Positions 17,838 through 30,303 of a stretch of 34,825 bases of DNA are shown in pieces. Each line of letters begins with the position of its first letter. Positions within the stretch are counted from its first letter, which is position 1. The notes beneath the pieces were generated by a model. The model saw only the letters and a program-made list of their open reading frames with translations. It was not told where the DNA came from and did not search any database. Source of the stretch: Polymyxa betae (taxonomy: Eukaryota; Endomyxa; Phytomyxea; Plasmodiophorida; Plasmodiophoridae); NCBI GenBank assembly GCA_003693705.1, contig RBZT01000514.1, forward strand, positions 1 through 34,825, written 5' to 3'. Position numbers and translations under genes: made by a program.

Positions 17838-20800
17838 GACAGCTGCATCTTCTGGAGCTAATCGCCCGATTCCTACACTTGGAACTTGTTTTTGAGACTC
17901 TCTCGGTTTTATACACTGAAGCATAGTTTAATGGATTGCCTGGTACACTGAATAATTTCGCCCTTACCCGTGCACATGATAGAATGCAAACGATCACTAT
18001 GGTTGCAACAAGCGCACCGAATAGGAACATGTTGCCAACAATAGGATCATACCAGGGCGATGAATCTGAGCTTTTGTCCTCTTCAAATTCGATGTCCATG
18101 AGATCGACAGGGAACTCTCTCTTGACCTGCTCGCAAGATTGATTGAGATCGACAACTGCAACCTGTCCTAAACGGACATCAGCAATCTAGTCATTGCTTG
18201 AATTATTGATAAGGTACCAGTTATGAGTAAAGTATACGGCTGTGGTGCCTGGTGTAAGCTCGTAGCTGTGACCCGAACTATAACTGCATTGGATGATGTG
18301 GCATCGGTCAGCTCGATTCGCTCAACTGTATTCACACGATCCGGACCGTCCAATCCGTTCGCTTTGCAGAACTCAGACAACACAAAATGGCTGCCTATTT
18401 TCTCTTACGATGAATTGGTTCCGAGAGCTTTGTCGTGTTGGTTGCTGGGTTCTTTTTCTCATACTGCACCTGCAAATCTGCAATCCGTCGATATCACATC
18501 ATTATCATCAAAATCTGTACGATTTACCTAAATCATTGACAATGGCAACAGCGCTGAGTGGAGCAGCAGGATAATCAGTCCAGACTAAAGTGAACCGGGG
18601 TAGATACTTAACAATTGTCAAAGCACCGAATACAGAAAATAAACTTGCTTACTTTTTTGCTGTTCCCGAGAATGCAGACTTTATATTCATGATACTGTCC
18701 AGGGGTGTTGAATTCAGGATCTCGATATGGTGCCTGTTCTTTATAACCAGCAATGAACAACTCGAACCGAGATTGGCTTGTAAACTTCAAAACCCTATCC
18801 AGCTGCGTTCGGCCAAATCCCTGAACGATGCTAAGAATTTGGTTTGCTTCTAAAACTATCAATACCTGGACAAAGTCGGGAGTCGGCCTCAGAGGACGGT
18901 AATCATGATCCAATTGATTTCCGTAATCCCTGAAGCCTGTCAAGGCGACAGCTCCAGCTACTACGTCGATATTAGCAAGAGCGAAAAACTTCCAAAAGGT
19001 GGGTATTTACCTGCAACAGCTTTGAGCAATGCTGCCGATGGATTGAATGCCACTCCAGTTCTCTTGACACCTGTGGGATAGAATCCTTCTGCAAAGTATT
19101 GTCTTACCAATGCTACATCATCTTACACACCAGTTTTGAATGCCGATCATTACAAAAAATCACCTAAAGTTGAGGCCAAAACCGGGGCCGACATTGATGT
19201 CCCAGCATGAGCCAGTAGCAATCTCGATATCTCCAGCTCACAGCTCTCAGCCTGATCAGGTGCGTTTTTGGCCGAATAAATGTAGTAGCCAGGAGCGACG
19301 ACGTCCGGTTTTATACGACCGTCTGCAGTTGGTCCCATTGAAGAGAAGTAGGCCTGTAATAAACCTGAGAAAGGTTGATAACAAAAAAACCAACCAGACC
19401 ACGTCGTTTTCGGTGAGACGGGTATTTTTCGAACGAGCTTGTTGGCAAACGTAATAGTTCGGCGAATATCCGGATTCACAGAACACCTCTTCGAACGATT
19501 GTGCTGAAGAAACCGAAGCGCCAACGCATAGAGCGTTCTGAAGAACATTCAGCTCAGACGAGACCCGGATTTTCAATAAACCTTTGCATTGCCCGGACTG
19601 GAAATCTGTTTCTCCCCAAGTGTGCCATTATTCCCAGCAGCGAATATCGGAAGGAAATCTGCACAGAGCTTCAATAGAAACGCTAAACCACCCAGAATGC
19701 CAGACCTTTATGCTCCCATGCGAATTTATCAACATCGACTAAAGTTGCATGTTATACATAGAATGTGACACTGAATAGCTCTGTGGCTTACATGCATCGA
19801 CGTTATATAGAACTGTTGGGCTCCCCCAAGAGTTGCTGTGAATTCGAGCTCCAGCCGCATAACTGTGCCCCATAATCAGTAAAACTGATTTGGTTTACTT
19901 TGATGACATACGCCCAGCCGAAATAAGACTCATCCAGCACTTTCGGAATATTAAGGCCATTCAACACTTCTTTCTCGGATATCTATCGAGAAGTTATTTC
20001 AATGGCAGGAAGCAGATCAACGTTGGTCAAATACGTCGAAAAATGCCAATTTCGCGTCCATAGCAATGCCTAAGTAGCGTCAATAGTTAGCCAGTATTTG
20101 GGTCAGATAGCAGCCTGACCTGAGAACTGGTCGATGGTCCTAAGCTTGTCCGACTTATAATCCCATGGCTTTCCGACCAGCGTCCCAGCTACATGCGTCC
20201 CATGGCCATCCCTATCGGCGAGATCAGAATTCCATATAACGCGTGATAGACAAGCGGCTAACAATACGGCAGTGTGTTCTGTAAAAGTGACATATTGCAC
20301 AATTTTTCTGTGATTCGGATTAAACGAATCACCAGAAAAGCTGTTAGTGTTGTAATGGACAAAAGGAATCGGCCGCTCAGGATCGTGCTGGAAGCCCATC
20401 AGAGGATTAAACGAGCTTAAAATCCGGTAACCTACAAAGAAGCAATGATCGGGATCCAAACCCGTATCACCGCATCCGATGATCTGATAAAAAAATTCAG
20501 GATTTTTTACTTGGCGGGAAAAAAAGCGACCTGTCCAGATCCTGATAGCTCTGATAATGCTGAGGGCATTAAATCAGACCTTCGATTCCCATACTATAAA
20601 GATTTCAATGAACAGCACAGAGAGAGAAGGGGATGTTCCCTTACTCGAGCAATCTTGTCAGAGTAATGATTTAACTTCTGTCGGAATGGAACGAGATAGA
20701 GGTAGATAATCTCATTTCTCAGAGACAGTTCAGACAGAATCAAATCATAAGTTGTTGGCGATGCTTTGAAACAGACTTCAATACGATCCTTTGACAAAGA

Positions 20801-21459
20801 ATTCACCCGAAACCCTTCAATTCCGTCAGAAAGGGTTTGTTGCAAAGTAGCTGACAGCAAAGAGCCGTCGTCCGCTACATGCATCACCATGACGCAAAGC
20901 GACGCGAATTGCCAGTCATTCTGCGGCAAAACGCCCTTTGAGTGCCAAACAATAGTTGGAAATGTATCCTACTGGTTCGAGATGAGGACGAAGATCCGGG
21001 CTGTATTTATCTGAAGGAAGTAGGGGTCCAATCCAGTGAACTTCCTCCAAATTGACCAGGAGCATTGCGATGGATATCCGGCAGCGCATAATGTAGGCAT
21101 TCTCGGGGATATAATACAAAATGGATACCTGGTGACGCTCCTCAAATATCCTGATTTGAGAGGGTGACAAAGCCCGATGAAACTGGATTAAATGGATGCT
21201 GATAGGGTCATCGAAAGAGCTCGATGATTCCTGTTCAAACATCAAGACTGATTTCCAAAGTGTTTCCATTGTTACTAACATCATCAAGAGCTTGAAAATA
21301 TTCTGCCGTCGGAACCTTTGCCGTATCGATCGTTCTCGATTTCAAATGGATTCTGTTCGGAAGCAAACTCTCACAAGCTATTTCAGGGAAAGTGATTGTG
21401 ATTATCATTGCTACCGAGACTATCCAATTTCCGATATACTTCGGCATTTTCAAGAACAC
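17791..21459 (-). CDS. TagC-like subtilisin (S8) protease with C-terminal membrane anchor
   Basis: A secreted or surface serine endopeptidase. It starts MFLKMPKYIGNWIVSVAMII, a signal-peptide or anchor segment. A prodomain-like part follows (IHLIQFHRALSPSQIRIF, YYIPENAYIMR, WIGPLLPSDKYSP). The catalytic domain, split over many 44-55 base introns, keeps the triad: Asp in IIGCGDTGLDPDHCFF (near 20480), His in DGHGTHVAG (near 20200), oxyanion Asn in AAGNNGTLGE (near 19640) and Ser in GTSMSAP (near 19195). A beta-rich domain follows (VWTDYPAAPLSAVAIVNDLD), as in Dictyostelium TagB/C and related proteins. One membrane helix (NMFLFGALVATIVIVCILSC, near 18000) and a basic Ser/Cys tail close the protein. 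Unlike Tag proteins there is no ABC transporter part. About 1000 residues; some exon joins around 18400-18600 and 19350-19450 are tentative. Confidence 0.8.
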
Positions 21460-21661
21460 GGTTGCAACTGAACACGAGAAGAAGCGGAAATATTTGAAGA
21501 GCAGTTCATCAACGACGAGGGTCCTTCATCGAAGATATCTGCAGTTGCAACTTGCCAAGACAACAGTCAGTCTCAGATGACCGCCGGCGACGATTCTCAT
21601 CATTCATTGTTCTCGAATCAGATTTGCATACCACGAGAGGCATTCTTTATCAGCAAAGACA

Positions 21662-24600
21662 CTATGATGACCAAGTCAGCGCTTTAACATACGAATATGG
21701 TTTAGCAGGGCACACTTCCTCGGCCGCATGATTTCGTAAAACAGATTTCGACATTGCAAAAGACACAGTACTGGATGGTAAAGCGTTGAGAGATGTTGAC
21801 AAAATCGGGTCATCTATCTCCAAAGGATCGCAATGGAGGTTCCAGGAAAGGAATGATTCTGTTGTGGCTCGGTTATCGAGCAAAACCTTCGTCTGACAAA
21901 ATTGCTCTTCATGGCACAAAGCGAAAAGCTTCTTCAGTTCCTCGTGGCTCATGCCGCAAACGTTATTTTCTTTGCCGTCAACGACCCTAAAAATGCACGT
22001 TGAGCGAATTTGTTTACCGGAACTCCCAATCTGACATCGATAGTTCTTGTTTGGTTAGCTGTCGCTGAAAAATCTTTTCGTCTATGCCGCCTGTAGTAAG
22101 AAGCCTATATATAATACATGGACACTGTTGGCCATCTCTCCAAATACGCCCCATTGCCTGTTATGCCATTACTTTAAGTCTCGCATGCGTTGCTGTGAAT
22201 AAAGCTGTAATCATTACCTGCTCATCTGTCGCCGGATTCCAATCGGGATCAAAGAGGATCAGACGCGAAGCTCCAATCAGATTAAGGCCGCATCCGCCAG
22301 CCTAGGCTACGATAAGTTTCGCTTTTGAGATGCCCATGAAGTGAGCACCTTTGCTGACAGCAGAAAAACAGTTTGTGGGCAATCGGGAGAATTGAATTTC
22401 GTAACTAAGGACTGCCTAGTCTGGGCAGGAGTAGATCCGTCCAAACGTAAAGTCTTCCATTGTTTCGATGCACAAAGCTTATCGATAACAGTCAACGTCT
22501 GTGTGAAGTTGCTAACGATAACTGAGCCATGATCAATCTGCTGTCGAAGATGCCACGGTCGCCAAGACCGACCAGTTTTTAGCGAAGGTTGATGCGAATG
22601 CATAGCCGTCAATATTGACTCCAGAACTGCCAATTTACCAGAATGTTGCGAATCGACAACTTCACGATCATAGCAGGTAGGAAACTCATGTTGGTTCTCT
22701 GACTTATAGAAAAGCGAAGGGTCATTTACAAGTTTACGAAGCGCAGTAATATGCATGAGAGCTGCAGCGACATCAGAAGCGTTAATAACGTTAGACACAA
22801 CTTGGGATGTCACGTAAGTCTAATTAACGTGTCAGGGTATAAATGCAAACAAATATCGCCAGTACAGAATATAACTTCACTTGCAAGTCTGACAGCTTGC
22901 AGAATAAGACGCATTCGGTTTTGGGAGGAAGATATTTTGAAAGAACGCTGGAAGTTCTCCGTAAAATAAACGATGACGTCAGTTTCTGAAATCATCAAAG
23001 GCTTATAGACGGCATTTGAGAGGAGATGTAATGATACTTGTAACATATCTGCCCTCTTTTGTCCAAGAGCAGTTTCCTCGTGAGAACAACCAGATCCTGC
23101 TTCTCTCCACGCGACAATAGGCTTGATGAAATTGTTTCGGAAAGATTCTAGGGTCGAGAGAAGCCCTGGGTTGACAAAGGAACACATTGCATAAAGCTCA
23201 TCAAGCTGGTTCTGAATTGGAGTTCCCTAAGAATATTAAACGTTGAATGAGGCAGGATGGATCTAGGCAATACAGTAATAATGAGTCTTCGTTTGGCTCC
23301 AACATCCTCTAAAGCGGCTATCGTTTGATTCCCTTGTGCATTCTTAAGACGATGCCCTTCATCACAAACAAGAAGCACCCCTTTCTGAAGAACTCAGTAA
23401 ACTGTTTGACGTCAGAGCAGGATGACTGTTGGTACTTTTGATGAAGATAGAGCACTTAGATCTTTCGCGAACTTGCGGCACATTTCTGAATGCATCTAAG
23501 TCAACCGACAGCATTGCACTTGACAATCAGAACCATAGCTGATTATGAGAACAGGCCATTTTGAAACTTTGACGAAATCCTGGATAATTTCCTTTTGCAA
23601 TTCAGACTTGAGAGAAGATTGCATCGACAAAATCTGAATGCGATAGTCCCCGACCCATTTCTTGAATTCATTGGCCCAATTGTCAACCAAAGAAGAAGGG
23701 ACAACTACGATGGCCCGAGAAATTACAGGCCCTGATGGTCCATCTTTCAGTAATGTCCAAATAACTGAAATACACTATCAATATTTAGTGGCCAGCATGA
23801 ACCGTTCCGATTCAGCTACCTGTAAGGTCTTTCCCAAACCCATTTCATCAGCAAGAATGGCACCATAATGGTTGGGGTTAGTTACCCCTGTCAAACAATT
23901 GTAAAGGAAGAGCACCCCTTCACGCTGGTGAGGTCTAAGGCGATCTGAGAGAAAAGGACTGCAAAATCAGTTAAGCAATAAATGAGACACAAACTTACCA
24001 CAGTGTGACATATCTGGCATTTGAAGAATGGTCGTTCAAGGGCTTGTAAAGCACTAGAGCGTTTAAAGCGAATGGGTTGTTTCTCGAATTGGTAACAGCC
24101 TTTTGATGAATAGCATTATTAGTAGAGTCTAAGGAACAATAGCTGAGCACAGTACGTTGTTAGCGCTGTTCTGAAAATTTTGTTGATCAGCGTTTCCTTT
24201 GTTTGCCATGATATGTAGTGTCTTCGAAGTTTGCTTCTGGTCATCTCATTAGCTTCAGCAAATATCAGATAAATTTTTTCAGAACCTTTCGAGCTGGAGG
24301 CTGATCGTTACCAGAAACTTGTGAGGCAATAAAAGCGCTGCCAGATTCGTACTCAGAGAAATCCATAATTTTGTCAACTTCGACATCATAACTGCCGCAT
24401 TCGACCTTTAAAACGATAATCAGCATCCGCACAAACAATATCATATTATGTTTTGTACTTCAGAACCCTGTCCAAGTTCACAGACGCCATTCAACAGCTT
24501 GGATGCTAATTGCTTTCCGAGCTCATTGAACAAAGTAAAGGTATTTCCTTTTCGAATTAAAATACCATCGCAGTATGACTTATGCTTTTTGTTAGATCGA

Positions 24601-24886
24601 GCACAAAAAAATCTGAGGAAATCGTTCACATACATTAGCGGAACGACATAGCTTCATCATACATGCGGTATGCCAAAGGTTTTATAGAAGTGTTTGTTGA
24701 TACCGAAGTGTTCGAATTCTTTGGCATTATTCTGCTAGCAGCAGTTCCAGAAACGGTCGTTCTAGGTGGACAGAATTTCTTCTTCACCCTAATAGACCCG
24801 CCATCCTGCGGTTTTTGGATGTCAGCAGCCTCCAAAGCCGGTCTCTTCTCCGGATTTCGAGCAGCGATGATGGCACTTCTCCTCAT
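21662..24886 (-). CDS. RAD54B: RAD54B/Rdh54 recombination DNA translocase
   Basis: A Swi2/Snf2 ATPase that partners Rad51/Dmc1, remodels D-loops and acts mainly in inter-homologue and meiotic recombination in the nucleus. The start [16 protein letters not shown] resembles the vertebrate RAD54B N-terminus. The RAD54B-specific beta region follows ([20 protein letters not shown], then [15 protein letters not shown]). Helicase motifs in order: [24 protein letters not shown] (Walker A), [32 protein letters not shown] (DEAH-like), then, after a splice, [106 protein letters not shown] and [13 protein letters not shown]. Many introns of about 45-60 bases, two near 90. The coding frame around 22860-23000 is uncertain. 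It probably ends at 21662. Confidence 0.9.
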
Positions 24887-25143
24887 TACACCAGAACTAT
24901 CCACGAAGCAATAAGGCATGAGTCCAAATGACATTTAAAGATGATTCTATCTACCACGTCACTCCACAACCGGTATCGTAGACCAGACTGAACCCTAGTC
25001 GCAAGTTCAGCTATAGTGCAATTCAATCTCTGCAGGGCTCCTATAATTCGTCAACAAAACAGGATGTGTCATCTCATGGCGGAGCCCTATTAGAGGTAGC
25101 GCAACCCCTTCATATCGATTATCTGATATCGGTTATTTTATTA

Positions 25144-26406
25144 TTAGGTACTGATTTTTGCCTCGATATATGAAACAAACCCTTCGAATGAGGTTGACGA
25201 TGTTACTGTTGATCCGTTTGTATTGACCTGGAGATCGCTGCGATCGAGCGCCCTGCAAGAGGTTCGTCGGGAACACTAGTGGAAATGAACGAGAACCATA
25301 CCTCGCGATAGCTGAATAGATTGGAGCTCCTTCTATCGACATGGCAAACCTGAAATCTATCGGCTCCCCATTTGACAATGAATTTTCAAACTGACCAGCG
25401 GAAATAGAGTTCAGGACGGGCACGTTCTATCAAGAAAGCTGTGCAAAGAATACTTCCTTCTATACCCTGGGACATCAATACTGTATCATCACGAATCTCA
25501 CATGCATAAAAACACTTTTTACCTGATTCAGTTTTAGCAGCCATCTCTCTGACTTTCTTGCAACTGCACGGTTGAAGTTCTGTGCAAGTTTTTTCTGAAG
25601 TTGCCGTCATGAATTGCGAAAGAATGAGGAAACGCTGTCGAACCGATTGGCAGAAAGACTGATGGCCAACAACAGCATCGTAACTGCATGATGCTTCACC
25701 CGTCTCCTCAAACCTCATTAACTGAGGCTGTGTCTATATATCAGATCGATTCTGAGATTTGAGTTCAGGTTCACCTTGTCTTGGTTTTCCAAACAGGCAA
25801 ATGAAACTTTAGCCTGGCGTGGCAGAGAAGAAACCTCACAAATGTCCCCGCCGACGTAAAGCTGCTGAAGATCGGGACTTAGCAACTTGAACTCTCCTAT
25901 TTACCCAAATCTTATTACAACAAACAATGATCAGAGATGGCGCTGGCGACCTAAATTGACCGAAACCTTTTCACGCTCGTTGAACTGTCGGACTGATTTG
26001 CCGATACAAATCTAAACTGCATAAACGTACAGTTGTGAATGAATCACATTCAAACCTCGTATTGCCAATAATGATCCTTCTTTGAAGTTTGAATGCAAAC
26101 AGACTGCAGAGCTTGGATTAGATTCCTTTCAGAAAGGTTGTCACTGCTATCGTTCTGCATCTTCTTTTGATCAGTGGCGGAAACAGTTTATTTAGGTAAT
26201 ATTACCAAGTCGGTTACAGATGTCGTACTGGCCTCCATCTCAACAGAGCAAGTAATGTTATTTTGGCCATGTAGGATGGAAACTTTTGCATGAGATGCTT
26301 CCCCATCCCCAACAGGGAACGCAACGCTACGAGAATCGCTGAAGTGTCCAAGCGCATGGGCCAGGACGACCTGCAAAACCAGGCCGATTGCATTCACTTT
26401 CCACAT
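25144..26406 (-). CDS. OS9: OS-9/Yos9-like ER lectin (MRH domain)
   Basis: ER-luminal lectin of the ERAD quality-control pathway; it reads trimmed N-glycans and passes misfolded glycoproteins to the Hrd1 ligase. It starts MWKVNAIGLVLQVVLAHALG, a signal peptide. The segment ILHGQNNITCSVEME and then LIQALQSVCIQ…DHYWQYE mirror the start of OS-9/erlectin MRH domains. Further exons give LYVGGDICEVSSLPRQAKVSFACLE and, after a 41-base intron, RFEETGEASCSYDAVV…SFC, which carry the expected Arg, Glu and Tyr sugar contacts and cysteine ladder. At the usual YEFC position the next exon reads YEFRF, so one Cys may be replaced. A Cys-rich tail follows, and the last exon probably ends at TAA 25144-25146, next to AATAAA. 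Several exon joins (25930-26200, 25190-25400) are tentative. Confidence 0.7.
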
Positions 26407-26462
26407 GTTTGTGACTGAACGCCGGCAGTCAACTGGCAATGAATAAAAACATGTATTTTGGT

Positions 26463-29400
26463 CTATAAAGAATAACTTGTAGAAAGTGATGACTGCACTG
26501 GCAGAGAGCAGGTTTGAAACAATGCTTTCCATTGGGTCTCGTCCATTGAGGCCTTGAAGGAATGAAGCATACCCCCAAACAGATGGATTAAATCTGCAGG
26601 CGCTTGACGCCACGAAGCAATCGCTGCGCAAAACTGAGCAAATACACCTATCGACACATTGACAACTGAATTGCAACTAGTTTTGCCAAATTTACCTAAA
26701 ACTGCTTGCGGATTCGTTTGGCATACAGTCATCATGCCTTTAAAGGCACTAACCTTCTCGTGATCTTCCCGGTAATGACTGAGATGATAACACCAAGGTA
26801 GAATGAATTGATCCAGTTGCGCACCGACTTCAACTGGACATGCACTTCCAAGCCTAAACAGATGATCGATATTTGGAACAAGTAGCAGGAATAGCTCTCA
26901 CCTGGCAATAGTTATGGAGAGATTTTCCGCTAACCTTGCAGTAACACGAGGTCCGGTTAGAATTGGAATGATCCGGTTGAGTATCGGGGCAATCGAAGGA
27001 GCCAGATCGGCGGCCGGCAAGCTGTGCGAGATTTCGCCGACGGCCCAACTAGCGTTGTTGCAAACAGCGACGTAGTTCCCGTCAAGATTGGCCAGAATCA
27101 TCTGCATGAACTGATCAAGGTGAGGGCGTAGAACAGGCATCGCATATCTAATGTAAAGTTAAACCAAAACTCCATAATCATGGGAAAACTTCAGCAGCAT
27201 CGTACTTTGCCATATCGCCAATCAAAGCGACAGCTGACTGACGAATTTCTGGAGATTGATCCCGAGAGCATTGGAAAAGGCACTTGAGCAAGCGTTGGTC
27301 GTTTGAACCAGTTAGATTGAGAGATTCGGATTTGAGGCCTTCAACAAGACCGGAGAGTAGGTCCAGACAGCACACAACAAATTCTTTGTCAGGATAGTCG
27401 GCTTGCGCTACAACAATGCATAAGCCTCATAACAGATAGGTGGTGGACGCGTACGATCGTGTGTCGCTCTTTCAATTGCTGCTAAACATTGCTCGATAAT
27501 GGCAATGGCACGCTGGAATGTGACTGATGCCCACGGCAGGAACTGAGTGCCCAAAGCCTAAAGACGCCAATCAGAACGGCTTGACTTGAACGAAAGGGAA
27601 ATAATGCAAACCTGAGCTATATATGTGAGACATTCCAGCAATGGATACATGGAAGGGTCGTCGTCACGTGTCATGTTCCATTGCGACATGATACGATTCA
27701 CAAGTGCCGGGATCAGCTCCATATGCTGAGCAAGAGCCTTCCCACACGAATCTGCCAACGATCCAATGGCGTCATAGAGCAGCAAGCGATTCTTGGTTTG
27801 GTATCTAACAGCAGCCACTTAGCATTCACCCAGTTTAGGGAGAGAGACAATACTTGTCGAAAGCAAAAATCAAGTTCTGTACAATTGGAGAGAGATAGGT
27901 GGCTATCATAGGTCCAGCCTCTTCGGTGAGAATAGCAAATGAGGAGCAGGCTGCTTCTTGGACCTGGCGGCAACTCAGAACGTTTCTGAAGGAATCGGAA
28001 CGCGACATTACCTTCTTATTACGATCCAGAATTCGGGCAAGAACCCCATGCAGAGACGATTCGAGGATTTGGGGCGTTCGCACCACCCAACGAGCGAACC
28101 GAGAGAGCGTCCAGCAACAAATGCTGCGGACGAGCGGGTGTGGATCGTGGGCCATGAGTTGGATTAGATACGGGATCAATTGAGGCAGATGCGCCTCGAG
28201 ACCTGAGAAACATCCTTCAGCGATGGCTCCCAGGCTCAGAACGCCACACTCTCGAACACGCCAATCTTGCAGGTTGCCAAGATTCGCCTAAACAAGTTCA
28301 GCGCGACATCCAACGACACTGACATCCCTAAACCTGAAGCAAAGGGAACAGAATCGGAAGCAGGTTGTTCTGAAATCTAGTCGATAGTTTATCAAGAGCG
28401 GACGCCGAACATTTGCGAAGATTCCACTCAGCTGCTAATCATGAAAATATCAGAGTTGAGATCTAATCATGCTAAAGGCGTTATACCGTCTTCATCATCG
28501 TCAGATAAGCTGTCATCGGAATCAAAAGAACCGGCCATATGATCAGCCACGTCCTGCATGGATCCTCCTGAACAGAACGACCAAGTTCAGCAATGTAATG
28601 TATAAAGATTCGAAACAAAATGATCACGTGGATTGTGGAATCTCGGCCGGATGTCTTCAGGACGATCTGGGACGTTCTCATTGTCGACCTGGGCGCAGCT
28701 GAGCACGATCGGGTCGTCGTCGCTGTAGATCATTCCTGTCTCATTTCAGCAACATGACCATTGATAAGAGCTAATGGATTAACCTTTCATCAACGTGGGC
28801 AGAATTACGTTCATAAACGGAAACAGCAAGGCGAAATCGTACTCGTCGGAGCTACAATAAATATTCCAAAACTCATTCGCTTCAATGCTGACGGAACTAT
28901 CTGGATCCGAACTACAGCAAATCATGAACTCGATGACCTGTTTCATGCTGTCTTTGATGATTCCATATCGAACCTCCAGAAGAATGCAGAGAGATTGACA
29001 GATCTGCCTGCGAATATCTGATGATCGATCGCGGGTCAGGTTGAATAACGCGCCGAGATATGCATCCAAGCGCATGAAGAGAGCCTAACGCCAACTGAAT
29101 CGCATTACGGTGCATCCATCCAAATCACACCGACTTTAGGCATGTTAATCAAGAAGCGATTCAGAGTTAAAAGAGCCATGCAGCGAAGTGACTCGTCCGA
29201 ATGGGCTAAGAAATCGATAAGAATGTTCACCATGTCGGTAATGACACCAGCTTCCTGATCGCCCAACTCCCCGATCCGCACAACATCGTCTGTGGCATCT
29301 TCGACAATTTTTGATAAAGCGCCCAGCGCTCCCTGTAACGCATTTCAAAAATAAATTCTCTCTCGAAAAATTCGTTCACATCAACAGCACCAGCATGTAG

Positions 29401-29923
29401 TGGTGATTTGATAAGTGAGCAGATCGACATGATCATAGGACACAGATTCGTCTTTGCACCCTGGAACCGGATTCAGACCATCCATTCGAGTCAAACTTTT
29501 CACAGTAACTTTGATAGCGATTGTAGCTAATACTGTCCCAGCAGTCCTTCGAATGTGGACACTACTGTCGCTAAGAGATTTCATCGCCTCTGCTTGAATA
29601 TACTCCAACCCGCTACAATCAACATATTCTTAAATTCAGTATGATTTAGCTTGTCGGCAGTCCTACACGGCGCTCGTATTTCCATAGTTCTCTCGAATGT
29701 TGTTTTTCAACATAAGGCCTGCTCGAGCCCGAACGTCATTGGTGACTTCAGCGGAGCACATAATCCTTGATAAATAATTGTTAAATTCCGGATGTATTTT
29801 TAGCTCCTCGAATCGTCGATAGATGGCCTGATGTTGGGTATTGTCAGCTGTACAACTGTCCCGAAGGAGCTGGAACAGCTGGGCCATAGCATCGGCATTG
29901 GGAGTCCATTGGCCAGTCACCAT
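26463..29923 (-). CDS. TNPO1: Transportin (karyopherin beta-2, Kap104 type)
   Basis: A nuclear import receptor for PY-NLS cargoes such as hnRNP proteins, controlled by RanGTP. Chosen start ATG 29923 (MVTGQWTPNADAMAQLFQLL); the frame upstream has a stop. HEAT-repeat sequence follows the transportin order: HPEFNNYLSRIM, GLMLKNNIREN, SSVHIRRTAGTVLATIAIK, SICSLIKSPLHAGAV, GALGALSKIVEDATDD, ESLRCMALLTLNRFLINMP, the acidic H8 loop (SFDSDDSLSDDDEDG near 28500), VRSICCWTLSRFARWVV, QEAACSSFAILTEEAGP, LLYDAIGSLADSCGKAL, LPLLECLTYIAQV, CCLDLLSGLVEGL, EIRQSAVALIGDMAK, YVAVCNNASWAVGEIS, and the end FCAAIASWRQAP…LHSFKASMDETQWKALF. Introns of about 45-55 bases, all GT-AG where checked, for example one ending GATAG before GTGTATTTGC. 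Length near the family's 890 residues. Confidence 0.95.
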
Positions 29924-30303
29924 TTCAGCGGCGCCAGCAAGCCAGGTCAAATCCGGAACCTACCGGAGCCAGCCAGACTGAAGGGAAATTGAATGGCGAC
30001 AGTTGGTATCGGGAAGGTGATGACGAATCCTCGAGAAAATCCAGGAGATGGGCGACAAACAACGGAAGACGCTGACTCCGCCACGGACCCTTAGCGCGTC
30101 AACATTGCAGTTGCCAAGGGTCGCATCTCCAACGAGTCCACGACCAAGAGCTAACCATACTGTACCGACCTCTCCTAGTCGTCGTCGATTCCCCTAAGAT
30201 CCCGCTGTTTACTCGCTTTCAAGTTCGAATTCTGTAGACCGGCCGGGTTTTTCAAAGCGATCTTCGCGGCCTGTCTGGGTTCAATATTCCTAATCGCTGA
30301 GTA
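29924..30303. other. Upstream region of transportin gene
   Basis: A 380-base space between the transportin start and the WD40 gene stop. It holds the presumed transportin promoter and 5' leader. Short open pieces are present on both strands, but none has recognisable content. It is GC-rich in the left part. Confidence 0.35.

Noticed and set aside
24613-24647. Apparent ultra-short introns (27-37 bases) in the RAD54B and WD40 genes
   Set aside because: Alternative donors or acceptors in the same phase give ordinary introns of about 50 to 66 bases (for example 50 bases here, and about 56 bases near 24100-24155) with better family match.
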